Below are positions 35,306 through 44,382 of a stretch of 64,000 bases of DNA, piece after piece (position 1 is the stretch's first letter; each line of letters opens with the position of its first letter). This DNA comes from Thermodesulfovibrionales bacterium (GTDB taxonomy: Bacteria > Nitrospirota > Thermodesulfovibrionia > Thermodesulfovibrionales > Dissulfurispiraceae): positions 54,892 through 118,891 of the forward strand of contig JASEGS010000001.1 in NCBI GenBank assembly GCA_030017995.1, written 5' to 3'. The translations under genes and the position numbers were made by a program. Under the pieces are notes generated by a model. That model was not told the DNA's origin. It did no database searches and saw nothing but the letters and a program-made list of their open reading frames with translations.

Positions 35306-35511
35306 TTTATTCCCTTACCCCAAAGAAAACAGCGAAAGGAACAGCAAGCATCGCCGGTCCGAGCGGCACAACTTCCGCCCCGCCGTAAAGTATTACAGAC
35401 AGCCTCAGTCTTGGCTTGAGATCCTGACTGATGGCTAAAAATTAGCCACTAAACGGCTAATTTGTCAATAGTCTTTTTAATGGTAAGCGGCTTCTTAAAA
35501 AAGTATACCCT

Positions 35512-36687
35512 CTACGCGCTTTCTATGAACAGCAGCGCCGGATCTTCGAGGTATTGAATAACTTTTGATAGAAACAATGCCGAGTCAACACCGTCCGTTA
35601 CCCTATGGTCAAAGGTGAGTGAAAGCGGCAAGATTTTTCTTATAACTATCTGCCCGTCCTTTACCCATGGCTTCTCTGAAATTTTCCCTGTTCCCAAGAT
35701 AGCAACATCAGGATAATTGATTATAGGGGTCGCGAATACGCCTCCGAAGTGTCCGTAATTCGTAATCGTAAATGTGCTGCCCTTCATCTCCTCAAGCTTT
35801 ATCTTTCTCTCTCTCGCCTTCTGGCTCAATTCCTGAATCTCCTTCGCAAGCTCAAGGATCGTCTTTTTATCAACACCCCTTATCACAGGAACCATCAAAC
35901 CATCAGGGGTATCAACGGCAATGCCGATGTTGTAATACTTCTTAGTAATTATCTCATCTTTTCCTTCATCAACGGATGCGTTGAGCAATGGGTGCTCTGT
36001 GAGCGCATGCTGGACTGCCTTTATAAAAAACGGAAGAAATGTAAGATGGATGCCCTTTTGCTGCAGCGACTTCTTCTCCCTTTCGCGCAATATCCACAGA
36101 TCTGTAATATCAGCCTCGTCCATACCGGTTACAGAAGCAGTAGTCCTCTGGGATTGAATGAGGTTTTTCGCAATAGTCCTTCTCAATCCCCTCAATGGAA
36201 TTTTTTCTATAACACCGTAGACATCTTCCGCTTTTTTAGCCTTCTCCGACGCTTCTATCACATCATCTTTTGTAATGCTTCCACCGGGGCCAGAGCCCTT
36301 GATTGCCTCAAGCTTAACTCCGAGCTCTTTTGCCAATGCCCTCACTGCCGGTGTTGCCAATATCTCCTCTTCCTCCTCAGGAAGAACACCGACAACAGAG
36401 ACCGACTTCTTCTTTGCCTCTACCCTTGCCTTGTCTTGTATTGCCTCTCCTTCTTCAGCAATGGTCATTAGAGCTTCCCCGACCTTTGCTATCTCGCCGA
36501 TGTCTTTGTTTATTTTCAGAACTCTCCCCTTCCTTGGAGAAGGAACCTCGACAACAGCCTTGTCGGTTTCCACCTCAAGAATGGTCTGATGCTCCTCAAT
36601 AGCATCTCCTTCTCTGACAAGCCACTTCCTGATCTCACCTTCTGTAATCCCTTCTCCCAAATCCGGCAATACAAAATCAAACGGCAT
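35512..36687 (-). CDS. 2-oxoacid dehydrogenase E2 (dihydrolipoamide acyltransferase)
   Basis: 391 residues. One lipoyl domain (1-80) with the lipoyl Lys in VETDKAVVEVPSP, a peripheral-subunit-binding domain (about 115-150, ATPAVRALAKELGV...GSGPGGSITKDDV) and the catalytic core with DHRVTDGVDSALFL. It moves acyl groups to CoA. Third gene of an E1a-E1b-E2 operon with 11-27 base gaps; E3 is not here. The substrate may be pyruvate or branched-chain 2-oxoacids. Confidence 0.93.
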   Translation of the reverse strand: MPFDFVLPDLGEGITEGEIRKWLVREGDAIEEHQTILEVETDKAVVEVPSPRKGRVLKINKDIGEIAKVGEALMTIAEEGEAIQDKARVEAKKKSVSVVGVLPEEEEEILATPAVRALAKELGVKLEAIKGSGPGGSITKDDVIEASEKAKKAEDVYGVIEKIPLRGLRRTIAKNLIQSQRTTASVTGMDEADITDLWILREREKKSLQQKGIHLTFLPFFIKAVQHALTEHPLLNASVDEGKDEIITKKYYNIGIAVDTPDGLMVPVIRGVDKKTILELAKEIQELSQKARERKIKLEEMKGSTFTITNYGHFGGVFATPIINYPDVAILGTGKISEKPWVKDGQIVIRKILPLSLTFDHRVTDGVDSALFLSKVIQYLEDPALLFIESA

Positions 36688-36698
36688 AAGATGCCTCC

Positions 36699-37673
36699 TT
36701 AATATTTCATTACCTCTTCTAAGTCCTGTTTAATCCTCTCCACAGTCGGCATGTAATAATCCTCAAGCTTAGGCAGTGGCATTACAACATCATAGCCCGT
36801 GACCCTGACTATCGGAGCTTTTAAATATAGCATCGCATCCTCTGCGATAGTTGCTGAAAGTTCTGCGCCAAATCCGCATGTTTTGGGAGCCTCATGGACT
36901 ATCACGGCGCGGCCTGTTTTTTTAACGGACTTAAATATCGTCTCCTCATCAAAGGGACTCAAGGTCATCATGTCTATAACCTCTGCATCAAATTCTTCCA
37001 CTGCCTGCAAAACCCTGTGGAGCATGCTCCCCCATGCAATCACTGTTATATCTTTACCTTCCTGAATAACCCTCGCCTCCCCAAGAGGGATGGTGTATTC
37101 ATCCTTCGGCACGTCCTCTTTTATTAACCGGTAAAGCCTCGTTGACTCAAGGAATATCACAGGGTCAGGATCCCTGATTGCAGAAACAAGCAATCCCTTC
37201 GCATTGTAAGGAGAAGACGGCACAACAACCTTCACGCCGGGCATCTGGCAGAACAATGCCTCTGTGCTTTCTGAATGCAGATCAGGCGCCTTTATACCCA
37301 CGCCATAGGGTGTCCTTATTACCAGTGGGCATGTAAATCTTCCCCTTGAGCGGTTGCGAACCCTCGATGCATGGGAAAATATCTGATCAATTGCAGGATA
37401 GATGAATCCCATGAACTGTATCTCTGCAATAGGTTTTAATCCGTAGACTGCCATTCCAATGGCAGCGCCAATAATTCCTGATTCAGCAAGAGGTGTATCT
37501 ATAACCCTCTCAGAACCAAACTCTTCCCACAGTCCTTCTGTAACCCTGAACACTCCGCCGTCTTTTCCAACATCTTCGCCGAGGATGACAACACTGCTGT
37601 CCCTTTGCATCTCCTCTTTTAATGCAAGGTTTATTGCCTGAACCATGTTGAGTTTTGGCATATTAAAAGCCAC
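36699..37673 (-). CDS. 2-oxoacid dehydrogenase E1 beta subunit
   Basis: 324 residues, transketolase-like pyrimidine-binding and C-terminal domains. The beta-type signatures are VVILGEDVGKDGGVFRVTEG, RVIDTPLAESGIIGAAIGMA, HSESTEALFCQMPGVKVVVPS and a C-terminal VTGYDVVMPLPKLEDYY. It pairs with E1 alpha to bind thiamine diphosphate. The alpha/beta split is typical for branched-chain and Gram-positive-type pyruvate complexes. Confidence 0.93.
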   Translation of the reverse strand: MAFNMPKLNMVQAINLALKEEMQRDSSVVILGEDVGKDGGVFRVTEGLWEEFGSERVIDTPLAESGIIGAAIGMAVYGLKPIAEIQFMGFIYPAIDQIFSHASRVRNRSRGRFTCPLVIRTPYGVGIKAPDLHSESTEALFCQMPGVKVVVPSSPYNAKGLLVSAIRDPDPVIFLESTRLYRLIKEDVPKDEYTIPLGEARVIQEGKDITVIAWGSMLHRVLQAVEEFDAEVIDMMTLSPFDEETIFKSVKKTGRAVIVHEAPKTCGFGAELSATIAEDAMLYLKAPIVRVTGYDVVMPLPKLEDYYMPTVERIKQDLEEVMKY

Positions 37674-37700
37674 TCCAATACAGTGTCCTGCCTTCTTTAA

Positions 37701-38756
37701 TCATAACTCTCGCATTTCTCTTATCTGCCTCGGCATTAGCGTTTCGTAAGTATATCTGAACATATCCTTCGGGTCAGGCCGCTCTATGGCTTCTTCGTTT
37801 TTCACAGCCTCATCCACAACTGCCTTTGCGTTCTCCTCTACTTCCTTCTCATACTGTTCTGTCCATAACCCTTTTCTTTCCATAAATAGCCTCAATCTCA
37901 AAATAGGATCTTTCTGTGCCCACGTTTCCACATCTTCTTTTGTTCTATATCTCGTTGCATCATCTGCTGTTGTGTGGTCAGACATCCTGTATGTGAAACA
38001 TTCAATGAATGTAGGACCTCCCCCGCTCCTCGCTTTCTCCACAGCCTCCTTTGCTGCCTTATATACTGCGAATATATCATTGCCGTCCACCTGAACGCCT
38101 TCAAATCCATAGGCAAACGCCTTTTGAGCCAATGTCTTTGATGCGGTCTGTTTATCCCTCGACACTGATATTGCCCACTGGTTGTTCTGGCATATAAAGA
38201 CTACAGGCAGTTTAACCACACCCGCCATGTTAAAGCCTTCGTGGAAATCGCCCTTTGAAGTTCCGCCGTCCCCAAAATAGCAGGCAACCGCTATTTTATC
38301 CCCTTTGTATTTTGCAGCCATTGCAGCGCCAACCGCATGCGGTATCTGCGTGCCAACAGGGACGCTTAAAGAAAAGATATTAAGGTCATCAGGCGTCTTC
38401 ATGCCTCTTTCATCCCCTGACCAATATTGTAAAAGCATATCAATAGGATAACCCATCGCAATATAAACGCCCATCTCCCTGAACGAAGGGAATATCCAGT
38501 CTGACTTTTCAAGGGCATAAGCGCTGCCTATCTGAGATGCCTCCTGCCCTAAAATAGATGCATATGTGCCCATCCTTCCCTCCCTCTGAAGGCTTAAGGC
38601 GTGATGGTCAAATGTTCTCGAAAGGATAAGCAGTTCATAGATCCTTTTTATATCCTCATCAGACAGGGATGGCATGAGGGATTCATCAGCATCCCCTTTT
38701 TCATCGAGGACGGAAAGATATCTTACATTGAATGATTCGATTATTCTCTCTGGCAT
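37701..38756 (-). CDS. 2-oxoacid dehydrogenase E1 alpha subunit
   Basis: 351 residues. The ThDP motif is GDGGTSKGDFHEGFNMAGV, with ICQNNQWAISV and the phosphorylation-loop-like YRMSDHTTADDATRYR that is strongly branched-chain/pyruvate type. It decarboxylates the 2-oxoacid and acylates the lipoyl group of E2. First gene of the operon. Confidence 0.93.
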   Translation of the reverse strand: MPERIIESFNVRYLSVLDEKGDADESLMPSLSDEDIKRIYELLILSRTFDHHALSLQREGRMGTYASILGQEASQIGSAYALEKSDWIFPSFREMGVYIAMGYPIDMLLQYWSGDERGMKTPDDLNIFSLSVPVGTQIPHAVGAAMAAKYKGDKIAVACYFGDGGTSKGDFHEGFNMAGVVKLPVVFICQNNQWAISVSRDKQTASKTLAQKAFAYGFEGVQVDGNDIFAVYKAAKEAVEKARSGGGPTFIECFTYRMSDHTTADDATRYRTKEDVETWAQKDPILRLRLFMERKGLWTEQYEKEVEENAKAVVDEAVKNEEAIERPDPKDMFRYTYETLMPRQIREMREL

Positions 38757-38789
38757 TTATAAAAAGGATAGCATGGAGAAGAAATGCAG

Positions 38790-39290
38790 TCAATTGTTTG
38801 TGGGCTTTCTAAAAACAGTCTTAATCATCAGGAATAATATTCCTATCGTTAATGCAGAATCAGCCACATTGAACGCAGGCCAGTGGAACCTTCCAATGTA
38901 GAAATCGAGAAAGTCTATGACATAGCCGTAAATAATCCTGTCTGTAAGATTTCCTGCAGCTCCGCCGAGAATGAAGGAAAAAGCGGGTCTGTTTTGTTTA
39001 TCCCTGATTATAAGCACTGAAACAAATACAGCCGCTGCAAGTGCAATGATTATAAAGAATGTATTGCCGAGGCCTTTGAACATGCCGAAGGCAGAACCAG
39101 TATTTTCTACATAGATGATGTTAAAAAAAGGAAGTATCCTTATAACTTCAAAGAGACTTACTTGTGTTTTTATAAGGTATTTTGTAAGCTGGTCAAGGAT
39201 AAAAATAAATAGAGCGATCAGAAAAAATGGAATTGGTGAAACATGTTTTACTTCTAACTTCTGACTTCTGTCTTCTGTGTTCTGGTTCAT
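38790..39290 (-). CDS. lspA: Lipoprotein signal peptidase (signal peptidase II)
   Basis: 166 residues, four hydrophobic segments. The catalytic Asp pair is seen in GGAAGNLTDRI and FNVADSAL, with YVIDFLDFY between. LspA cleaves signal peptides of lipidated prolipoproteins. The first 15 or so residues (NQNTEDRSQKLEVK) are encoded by a five-heptad array (39252-39286) and extend the usual N-terminus. The start overlaps the ileS stop by four bases (ATGA). Confidence 0.93.
   Translation of the reverse strand: MNQNTEDRSQKLEVKHVSPIPFFLIALFIFILDQLTKYLIKTQVSLFEVIRILPFFNIIYVENTGSAFGMFKGLGNTFFIIIALAAAVFVSVLIIRDKQNRPAFSFILGGAAGNLTDRIIYGYVIDFLDFYIGRFHWPAFNVADSALTIGILFLMIKTVFRKPTNN
39252..39286. repeat. 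Five-heptad array in the lspA start region
   Basis: TTCTAAC, TTCTGAC, TTCTGTC, TTCTGTG, TTCTGGT: 35 bases, coding for the N-terminal extension of LspA and ending one base before the ileS stop codon. Confidence 0.8.
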
Positions 39291-42088
39291 TTAATGACAC
39301 TATGGCATCTTTCACAGATTTGAGGATGGTCTTCGAATTTACCTACAGAAATGCTCCAATTCCAGCACCTTTCACATTTAGCTCCTGATGCCTTTTCGAC
39401 TTTTATGTAAAGATTTTTTATCTCGCTGCTTTCATATGCATCGGTGATACTCTGACTGAACTTATGGATTTCGACATCTGAAACAATGAATAAAACAGGC
39501 AAAAAATCTTTATAACGCTCAAGCAGGACAAATTCTTCTTCCGGCAGATAAAAAATAAGTTTTGCCTCAAGCGCATTGCCTATGAATTTATCCTTTCTCT
39601 TTATCTCAAGCGCCTTATTCGCTTCATTCCTTATTGCTATGAGCCTTTCCCATCTCTTTTCCAACGTCTCATCAAAGAATTCATCCTTCACAGTCGGGAA
39701 TGATGATAAAAACACACTTTCCGGTAAATCTGTCTTCTGTCTTCTGTCTTCTGTTTTCTGTAATGATTGCCATATTTCTTCTGCGGTAAAAGAAAGAACA
39801 GGCGCCATAAGCCTTGTCATATCCAGAAGTATCTGATGCATGACCCACTGGGCTGCACGCCTTTGGGCTGAGTTTGCACTGAATGTATAAAGACGGTCTT
39901 TAAGTATATCGAGATAAAAAGAGCTCATATCCACTATGCAAAAATTGTAAATGGAATGGAAAACCTCATGGAAATTGAAGTTCTCATATGCTGATGCAAC
40001 TCTGCTTATCAGACCTTGAAGCCTGCTCATAGCCCATCTGTCTATTTCGAGAAGATCTTTGCTGTAATCCTTTCCGTCAAAGTCGTGAATATTTCCTAAA
40101 AGAAATCTCCCTGTATTCCTTATCTTCCTGTATGCCTCTGTAAGCCTGTTTATTATCTCTTTTGAAAGCCTTACATCATCACGATAATCCTCAGCAGAGA
40201 CCCATAATCTGACAATATCTGCGCCGTTTGCCTTTATCACTTCCTGCGGCGCTATAACATTGCCAAGGGACTTCGACATCTTCTTCCCTTGACCGTCAAC
40301 AGTAAAGCCGTGCGTAAGAACTGTATCATAAGGAGCTTTATTCCTTGTGCCTACCGACGCAAGAAGCGAGCTCTGAAACCATCCCCTGTGTTGGTCGCTT
40401 CCTTCGAGATACATTGCAGCAGGCCACGAAAGCCTTTCGTCCCTTTCCAGAACTGCAGCATGGCTAACGCCCGAGTCAAACCATACATCGAGAATATCCA
40501 TTTCTTTCTTAAAAGATGAACTGCCGCATTTGCATTTATAGTCGTCTCTCAGCAGGTCTTTGACATCAGCTTTAAACCAAATATCAGCGCCTTCCTGCTC
40601 TGTAAGTTTCACTATTTTGTTGAACAGTTCTTCGTCCTCGATAGATGTTCCACAGTCTTCGCATGTGATTAGAGTTATGGGAACCCCCCATGACCTCTGT
40701 CTCGAAATGCACCAGTCAGGTCTCCCTGATACCATGTTGTAAATCCTCTCCTGACCCCATGAAGGAACCCATTCAACTCTCTCTATCTCCTTCAGGCACT
40801 TAGCACGCAGATTCCCTTTATCCATCGAAATAAACCACTGTGCAGTTGCCCTGAATATGACAGGCTTTTTGCATCTCCAGCAGTGGGGATACGAATGCCT
40901 GATATTATCAACTCTTAAAAGCGCATTCTTTTTTTTCAATAGCTCTATAATTCCTTCATTTGCCTTGAATACGAACTGACCCTCGAATTCAGGGACATAC
41001 TTTGTGAACTTGCCTCTGTCGTCAACAGGGGCATATATGTCGAGGCCGTATTTCAATCCTGTTTCATAATCGTCCTCGCCGTGTCCCGGCGCGATATGGA
41101 CTATGCCCGATCCTTCGCCAACAGTAACAAAATCGCCTAAAACAACGTCGGATTCCCTTTCTATAAACGGATGCCGTGCCCTCATGCCTTGCAATTTTTC
41201 GCCTGAAATCTTGAACGCAATACCACCTTTAATAATACCCCTCTCTTTAAGCCCTTCGAGATTTTCTTCGGCGACTATATAAACTGACTCGCTATTCCCC
41301 ACAGCAGCATAAACAAGCTCTGGATGCACTGCAAGCGCTAAGTTCGCTGGCAATGTCCACGGAGTTGTAGTCCATATTACGATATAAACATTTTTGCCGG
41401 TTAAAGAAGGCAGATATTTTGAAATATCGTCTTCAAGAACCTGAAACCTCACAAATATTGAAGGTGACTCCTTCTCTGCGTACTCAACCTCTGCCTCTGC
41501 AAGCGCTGTTACACATGAAGGGCACCAGTGGACAGGCTTCTTCCCTTTATAAACAGAGCTGTTTTTGACAAACCTGAAAAACTCCCTGACAATTGACGCC
41601 TCATAGTCGTAGGACATTGTGAGATACGGCTTATCCCAGTCTCCAAATACTCCGAGCCTCTTGAATTCCTCCCTCTGGATATTCACAAATTTATCGGCGT
41701 ATTCCCTGCAATGCTGTCTTTTTTGAAGCACATCAACCTGCTCTTTCTTGTCTCCAAGATTTTTATCAACCTGAAGCTCTATGGGAAGTCCGTGGCAGTC
41801 CCATCCCGGAACATAAGGAGAATAATATCCCTGCATCGCTTTATATTTGACGATTATGTCTTTTAGAATTTTGTTTAAGGCATGGCCTATATGGATATTG
41901 CCGTTTGCATAGGGCGGGCCGTCATGAAGAATATATTTTTTGTTCTCTTTATTCTTTTCCTGAATTCTTTGATAGATATCCTTCTCTTCCCAGAATTTAA
42001 GCGTTTCAGGCTCTCTCTGGTTGAGGTTTGCCTTCATGGGAAAGTCTGTCTGAGGCAGATTTAGCGTGTCTTTGTAATCCATTGGCAT
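39287..42088 (-). CDS. ileS: Isoleucyl-tRNA synthetase
   Basis: 933 residues. HIGH motif as GNIHIGHALNK, KMSKS as [12 protein letters not shown], the CP1 editing domain (WTTTPWTLPANLA) and a C-terminal zinc finger CERCWN..CERCHSV, the bacterial IleS1 layout. An insertion of about 12 residues (QKTEDRRQKTDLPES) in the anticodon-binding domain is encoded by five heptads (39729-39763). An ATG six bases downstream is an alternative start; no Shine-Dalgarno precedes either. Confidence 0.96.
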   Translation of the reverse strand: MPMDYKDTLNLPQTDFPMKANLNQREPETLKFWEEKDIYQRIQEKNKENKKYILHDGPPYANGNIHIGHALNKILKDIIVKYKAMQGYYSPYVPGWDCHGLPIELQVDKNLGDKKEQVDVLQKRQHCREYADKFVNIQREEFKRLGVFGDWDKPYLTMSYDYEASIVREFFRFVKNSSVYKGKKPVHWCPSCVTALAEAEVEYAEKESPSIFVRFQVLEDDISKYLPSLTGKNVYIVIWTTTPWTLPANLALAVHPELVYAAVGNSESVYIVAEENLEGLKERGIIKGGIAFKISGEKLQGMRARHPFIERESDVVLGDFVTVGEGSGIVHIAPGHGEDDYETGLKYGLDIYAPVDDRGKFTKYVPEFEGQFVFKANEGIIELLKKKNALLRVDNIRHSYPHCWRCKKPVIFRATAQWFISMDKGNLRAKCLKEIERVEWVPSWGQERIYNMVSGRPDWCISRQRSWGVPITLITCEDCGTSIEDEELFNKIVKLTEQEGADIWFKADVKDLLRDDYKCKCGSSSFKKEMDILDVWFDSGVSHAAVLERDERLSWPAAMYLEGSDQHRGWFQSSLLASVGTRNKAPYDTVLTHGFTVDGQGKKMSKSLGNVIAPQEVIKANGADIVRLWVSAEDYRDDVRLSKEIINRLTEAYRKIRNTGRFLLGNIHDFDGKDYSKDLLEIDRWAMSRLQGLISRVASAYENFNFHEVFHSIYNFCIVDMSSFYLDILKDRLYTFSANSAQRRAAQWVMHQILLDMTRLMAPVLSFTAEEIWQSLQKTEDRRQKTDLPESVFLSSFPTVKDEFFDETLEKRWERLIAIRNEANKALEIKRKDKFIGNALEAKLIFYLPEEEFVLLERYKDFLPVLFIVSDVEIHKFSQSITDAYESSEIKNLYIKVEKASGAKCERCWNWSISVGKFEDHPQICERCHSVIK
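39729..39763. repeat. Five-heptad array inside ileS
   Basis: Three TCTGTCT, one TCTGTTT, one TCTGTAA: 35 bases, the least degenerate array in the window. Confidence 0.85.
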
Positions 42089-42095
42089 AACAGGA

Positions 42096-42125
42096 AAATT
42101 ACCACTAACCGCCTTGTGCTGTCAA
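42096..42125 (-). promoter_or_regulatory. ileS promoter
   Basis: On the minus strand: TTGACA (42125-42120), an 18-base spacer and TAATTT (42101-42096). The mRNA would start at about the ATG at 42088, leaving no leader, so a T-box is not possible here. Confidence 0.65.
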
Positions 42126-42260
42126 GAAAGCGCATTAAGCGGACATGGTATTGAAGCGGCTTCGACAGCCTAAGCGTGACATGGGTGTCTAAGCGGGCTG
42201 GCGTAGCTTCGGAGAATGACGGGATGCCATTCGAGAACGAAGCGGAAATGCTTTGTCTTC
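42126..42260. repeat. Dispersed-repeat-like intergenic segment
   Basis: The gap between ileS and tauE holds short imperfect inverted pieces (CAAGAA...AAGC...ATT on both strands) and CTTCGGAGAATGACGGG, which looks like a dispersed repeat. Folding is less clear than at 2087, 15578 or 52419. Confidence 0.35.
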
Positions 42261-42291
42261 TTGCATAACAAAGTTTTATAAATAATATGGA

Positions 42292-43260
42292 TTAGAAATA
42301 CTGGATTATATATCTTAATGATATGTACAGGACAACTGCGCAGAGTATTAGCTTTATAATCCTTTGCGGTATAAACTTCTGGAATCTCGCGCCCAAGTAC
42401 ATGCCTGCAAATCCGCCAATGCCGAATAAAATCCCAAGCGGCCAGTCAGGCATGGCTGAGATACCGGCTACAGGAATCACGCTAAAAAATAAAGCTCCGG
42501 CAACAGATGTTATAAAAGTGCCCATCAATGCCGCTCCAGCAATGGTATAGACAGGAAGATGAAAAACAGCAACACAGAAAGGAGCTATGATAGAGCCGCC
42601 TCCGATACCATAAATCCCGCCAATGATACCAACAAAGAGCGCAAGAGCAAACATCCAAACAGTATGGAACGAAAACCGCTCGCCCCAGAACTCATATTCA
42701 ACTTTTTCCAGAGATACTGAAATCGTCTTTACCGCCTCATCTGCAGGAAGTCCGGCTACAAGCCCTGAACTACCTTGTTTTTTCATCTCATCAATTCTAT
42801 TCCTGAATTTTTCCTCTAACGCCTTTGCGCCTGCAAGCTTCAGTCTTGTTTTACCTGTAACTTCTCCAAGCAGCCTGATGCCTGTATAAAACAATACACA
42901 TCCAACAAACAATTTAAAGATGCTCGGTTCAGAGAGATATATGACCCTTACATAGTAGCCGAGGAACACGCCCGGCAGAGTGCCCAAAATAATTATCCAT
43001 GTCAGGGGCCATGCCATCCGTCCTTCCTTTACATACCTATATACACCGCTCGGTATGGCGAAAATGTTAAACACATGGTTTGTGCCGCTAACAGAAGGAG
43101 AAGTGTAATGCAGCATGCTCATCTGGAAAGGCAGGAGAAGGAATGCCCCGGAAACACCTCCCATTGAGGTAAAAAACGAGATAAACATTGCGACAACAGG
43201 AGGGAGTAAAATATTAGTTTCTACGCCGGAAACAGGGAAGAACACATTTAAGAATTCCAT
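42292..43260 (-). CDS. TauE/SafE-family membrane permease
   Basis: About 322 residues, around eight hydrophobic segments in two halves with the repeat-type motifs GGVSGAFLLLP and GGIYGIGGGSIIAPFC. The family exports or imports sulfite, sulfoacetate and related organosulfur anions. A 60-residue soluble loop sits between the halves (about 130-200). I use the ATG at 43260, preceded by TATAAT at seven bases; the frame can be extended to a TTG at 43290 that adds nothing family-like. Confidence 0.85.
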   Translation of the reverse strand: MEFLNVFFPVSGVETNILLPPVVAMFISFFTSMGGVSGAFLLLPFQMSMLHYTSPSVSGTNHVFNIFAIPSGVYRYVKEGRMAWPLTWIIILGTLPGVFLGYYVRVIYLSEPSIFKLFVGCVLFYTGIRLLGEVTGKTRLKLAGAKALEEKFRNRIDEMKKQGSSGLVAGLPADEAVKTISVSLEKVEYEFWGERFSFHTVWMFALALFVGIIGGIYGIGGGSIIAPFCVAVFHLPVYTIAGAALMGTFITSVAGALFFSVIPVAGISAMPDWPLGILFGIGGFAGMYLGARFQKFIPQRIIKLILCAVVLYISLRYIIQYF

Positions 43261-43294
43261 AGGTGTTATTATAACAGAGAATTCATGCAAGGAA

Positions 43295-43324
43295 TTGACA
43301 AAGAATCAGCAGAAATTGTAATTT
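43295..43324 (+). promoter_or_regulatory. Promoter of tRNA-Lys/tRNA-Glu
   Basis: TTGACA (43295-43300), an 18-base spacer and TAATTT (43319-43324), 26 bases before tRNA-Lys. A CTTAAG-N8-CTTAAG repeat lies between. Confidence 0.5.
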
Positions 43325-43349
43325 ATATGTCTTAAGTTGCACAGCTTAA

Positions 43350-43425
43350 GGGCCGCTAGCTCAGCTGGTAGAGCAACGCCCTTTTAAGGCGTGGGTCGTT
43401 GGTTCGAATCCAACGCGGCTCACCA
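43350..43425 (+). tRNA. tRNA-Lys (anticodon TTT)
   Basis: A 76-base cloverleaf. Acceptor GGGCCGC/GCGGCTC with one G-U, anticodon stem ACGCC/GGCGT with loop CTTTTAA, T loop TTCGAAT and encoded CCA. Five bases separate it from tRNA-Glu. Confidence 0.95.
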
Positions 43426-43430
43426 TCAAT

Positions 43431-43508
43431 GTCCCCATCGTCTAGCCCGGCCTAGGACATCGCCCTTTCAAGGCGGTAACATGGGTTCGAATCCCATTGG
43501 GGACGCCA
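43431..43508 (+). tRNA. tRNA-Glu (anticodon TTC)
   Basis: A 78-base cloverleaf. Acceptor GTCCCCA/TGGGGAC, anticodon loop CTTTCAA with TTC, T loop TTCGAAT, discriminator G and encoded CCA. A strong terminator follows. Confidence 0.95.
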
Positions 43509-43516
43509 ATGAAAAT

Positions 43517-43550
43517 AAAAAGGGATTGTGGAAACGCAATCCCTTTTTTG
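43517..43550 (+). terminator. Terminator after tRNA-Lys/Glu
   Basis: AAAAGGGATTG pairs with CAATCCCTTTT around TGGAAACG and runs into Ts. The stem is also usable for the convergent motB gene. Confidence 0.9.
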
Positions 43551-43566
43551 TTAAACTTTGCGCTAT

Positions 43567-44346
43567 TTATTTCTGATTCTGCGCCTCTTTCTGCGGGAAC
43601 ATCAATATTATGCTTATTCTCCTGTTTCTCGGGTCCTTGGAATCTTCCTTTATAAAAGGCACTGTATCAGCATATCCTGCGACTCTTGTAAGACGGATTT
43701 CTAAAAGACCGAACTTCTCGAGCTCTTTTCTTGCACTTAGAGCCCTTTCAGTGGAAAGCTCCCAGTTGCTGTAATTGCTCGCTTTATATCCAATTGAGTC
43801 TGTATGTCCTTCCACAGCAACAGGGTTAGGCATAGATTTTACCTGGTCTGCTATAACCGGCAGTATCCTTGCCCCAAGAGAAGTCAGTTTAGACGAACCG
43901 AGGTCGAACATGGGCTTTCCCTCTTTATCAACAAGTTGAATTCTGACCCCGCCCTCAAAAATATCAACAATGACCTGATCTTTTATGTCGCCAAGCTTCT
44001 CTTCAATTGCCTTTTTTATCGCCTCCTTAAATTCCTCTGGTTTCATATCTATAGTTCCCTTTAATTCAGCCGGAACATTCTGTGGCGCCTTAACTGGTTC
44101 ACTAAACACCTCGCTGGTCTGTTCCATAAAAGATGAACCGCTCTGTTCAAACAGGCTGAAATGCTTAAAATATGTAGAGAGTCTAGCCCTCTTCTCAGGC
44201 GCTACCATAGATATGAGCCACATCAAGAGGAAGAACGCCATCATGGCGGTGACAAAGTCAGCGTACGCAACTTTCCAGCTTCCGCCGTGGTGCCCTCCTC
44301 CAGAGACTTTTTTTATCTTTTTAATGATAACCTGTTTGTCTTTCAT
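43567..44346 (-). CDS. motB: Flagellar motor protein MotB (first copy)
   Basis: 259 residues. N-terminal basic stretch, one transmembrane helix with the ion-binding Asp in VAYADFVTAMMAFFLLMW, a plug segment and an OmpA-like peptidoglycan-binding domain (AVEGHTDSIGYK, NWELSTERALSAR, RRISIILMFP). Second gene of a motA-motB pair. The junction with motA (44347-44375) is a heptad array in place of a ribosome site. Confidence 0.92.
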   Translation of the reverse strand: MKDKQVIIKKIKKVSGGGHHGGSWKVAYADFVTAMMAFFLLMWLISMVAPEKRARLSTYFKHFSLFEQSGSSFMEQTSEVFSEPVKAPQNVPAELKGTIDMKPEEFKEAIKKAIEEKLGDIKDQVIVDIFEGGVRIQLVDKEGKPMFDLGSSKLTSLGARILPVIADQVKSMPNPVAVEGHTDSIGYKASNYSNWELSTERALSARKELEKFGLLEIRLTRVAGYADTVPFIKEDSKDPRNRRISIILMFPQKEAQNQK

Positions 44347-44347
44347 G

Positions 44348-44382
44348 TTAGATCTTAAACTTCAAATCTTGAATCTTATTTC
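44348..44382. repeat. Five-heptad array at the motA-motB junction
   Basis: TTAGATC, TTAAACT, TCAAATC, TTGAATC, TTATTTC: 35 bases, motif TTNAATC, covering the 29-base gap between the two genes and the motA stop. Confidence 0.65.

Noticed and set aside
42089-42291. T-box riboswitch upstream of ileS
   Set aside because: The promoter lies 8-37 bases before the start codon, leaving no leader for a T-box, and no T-box core sequence was seen.
44348-44382. Ribosome site for motB in the motA-motB gap
   Set aside because: The gap is a TTNAATC heptad array and contains no good purine-rich site at the right distance.
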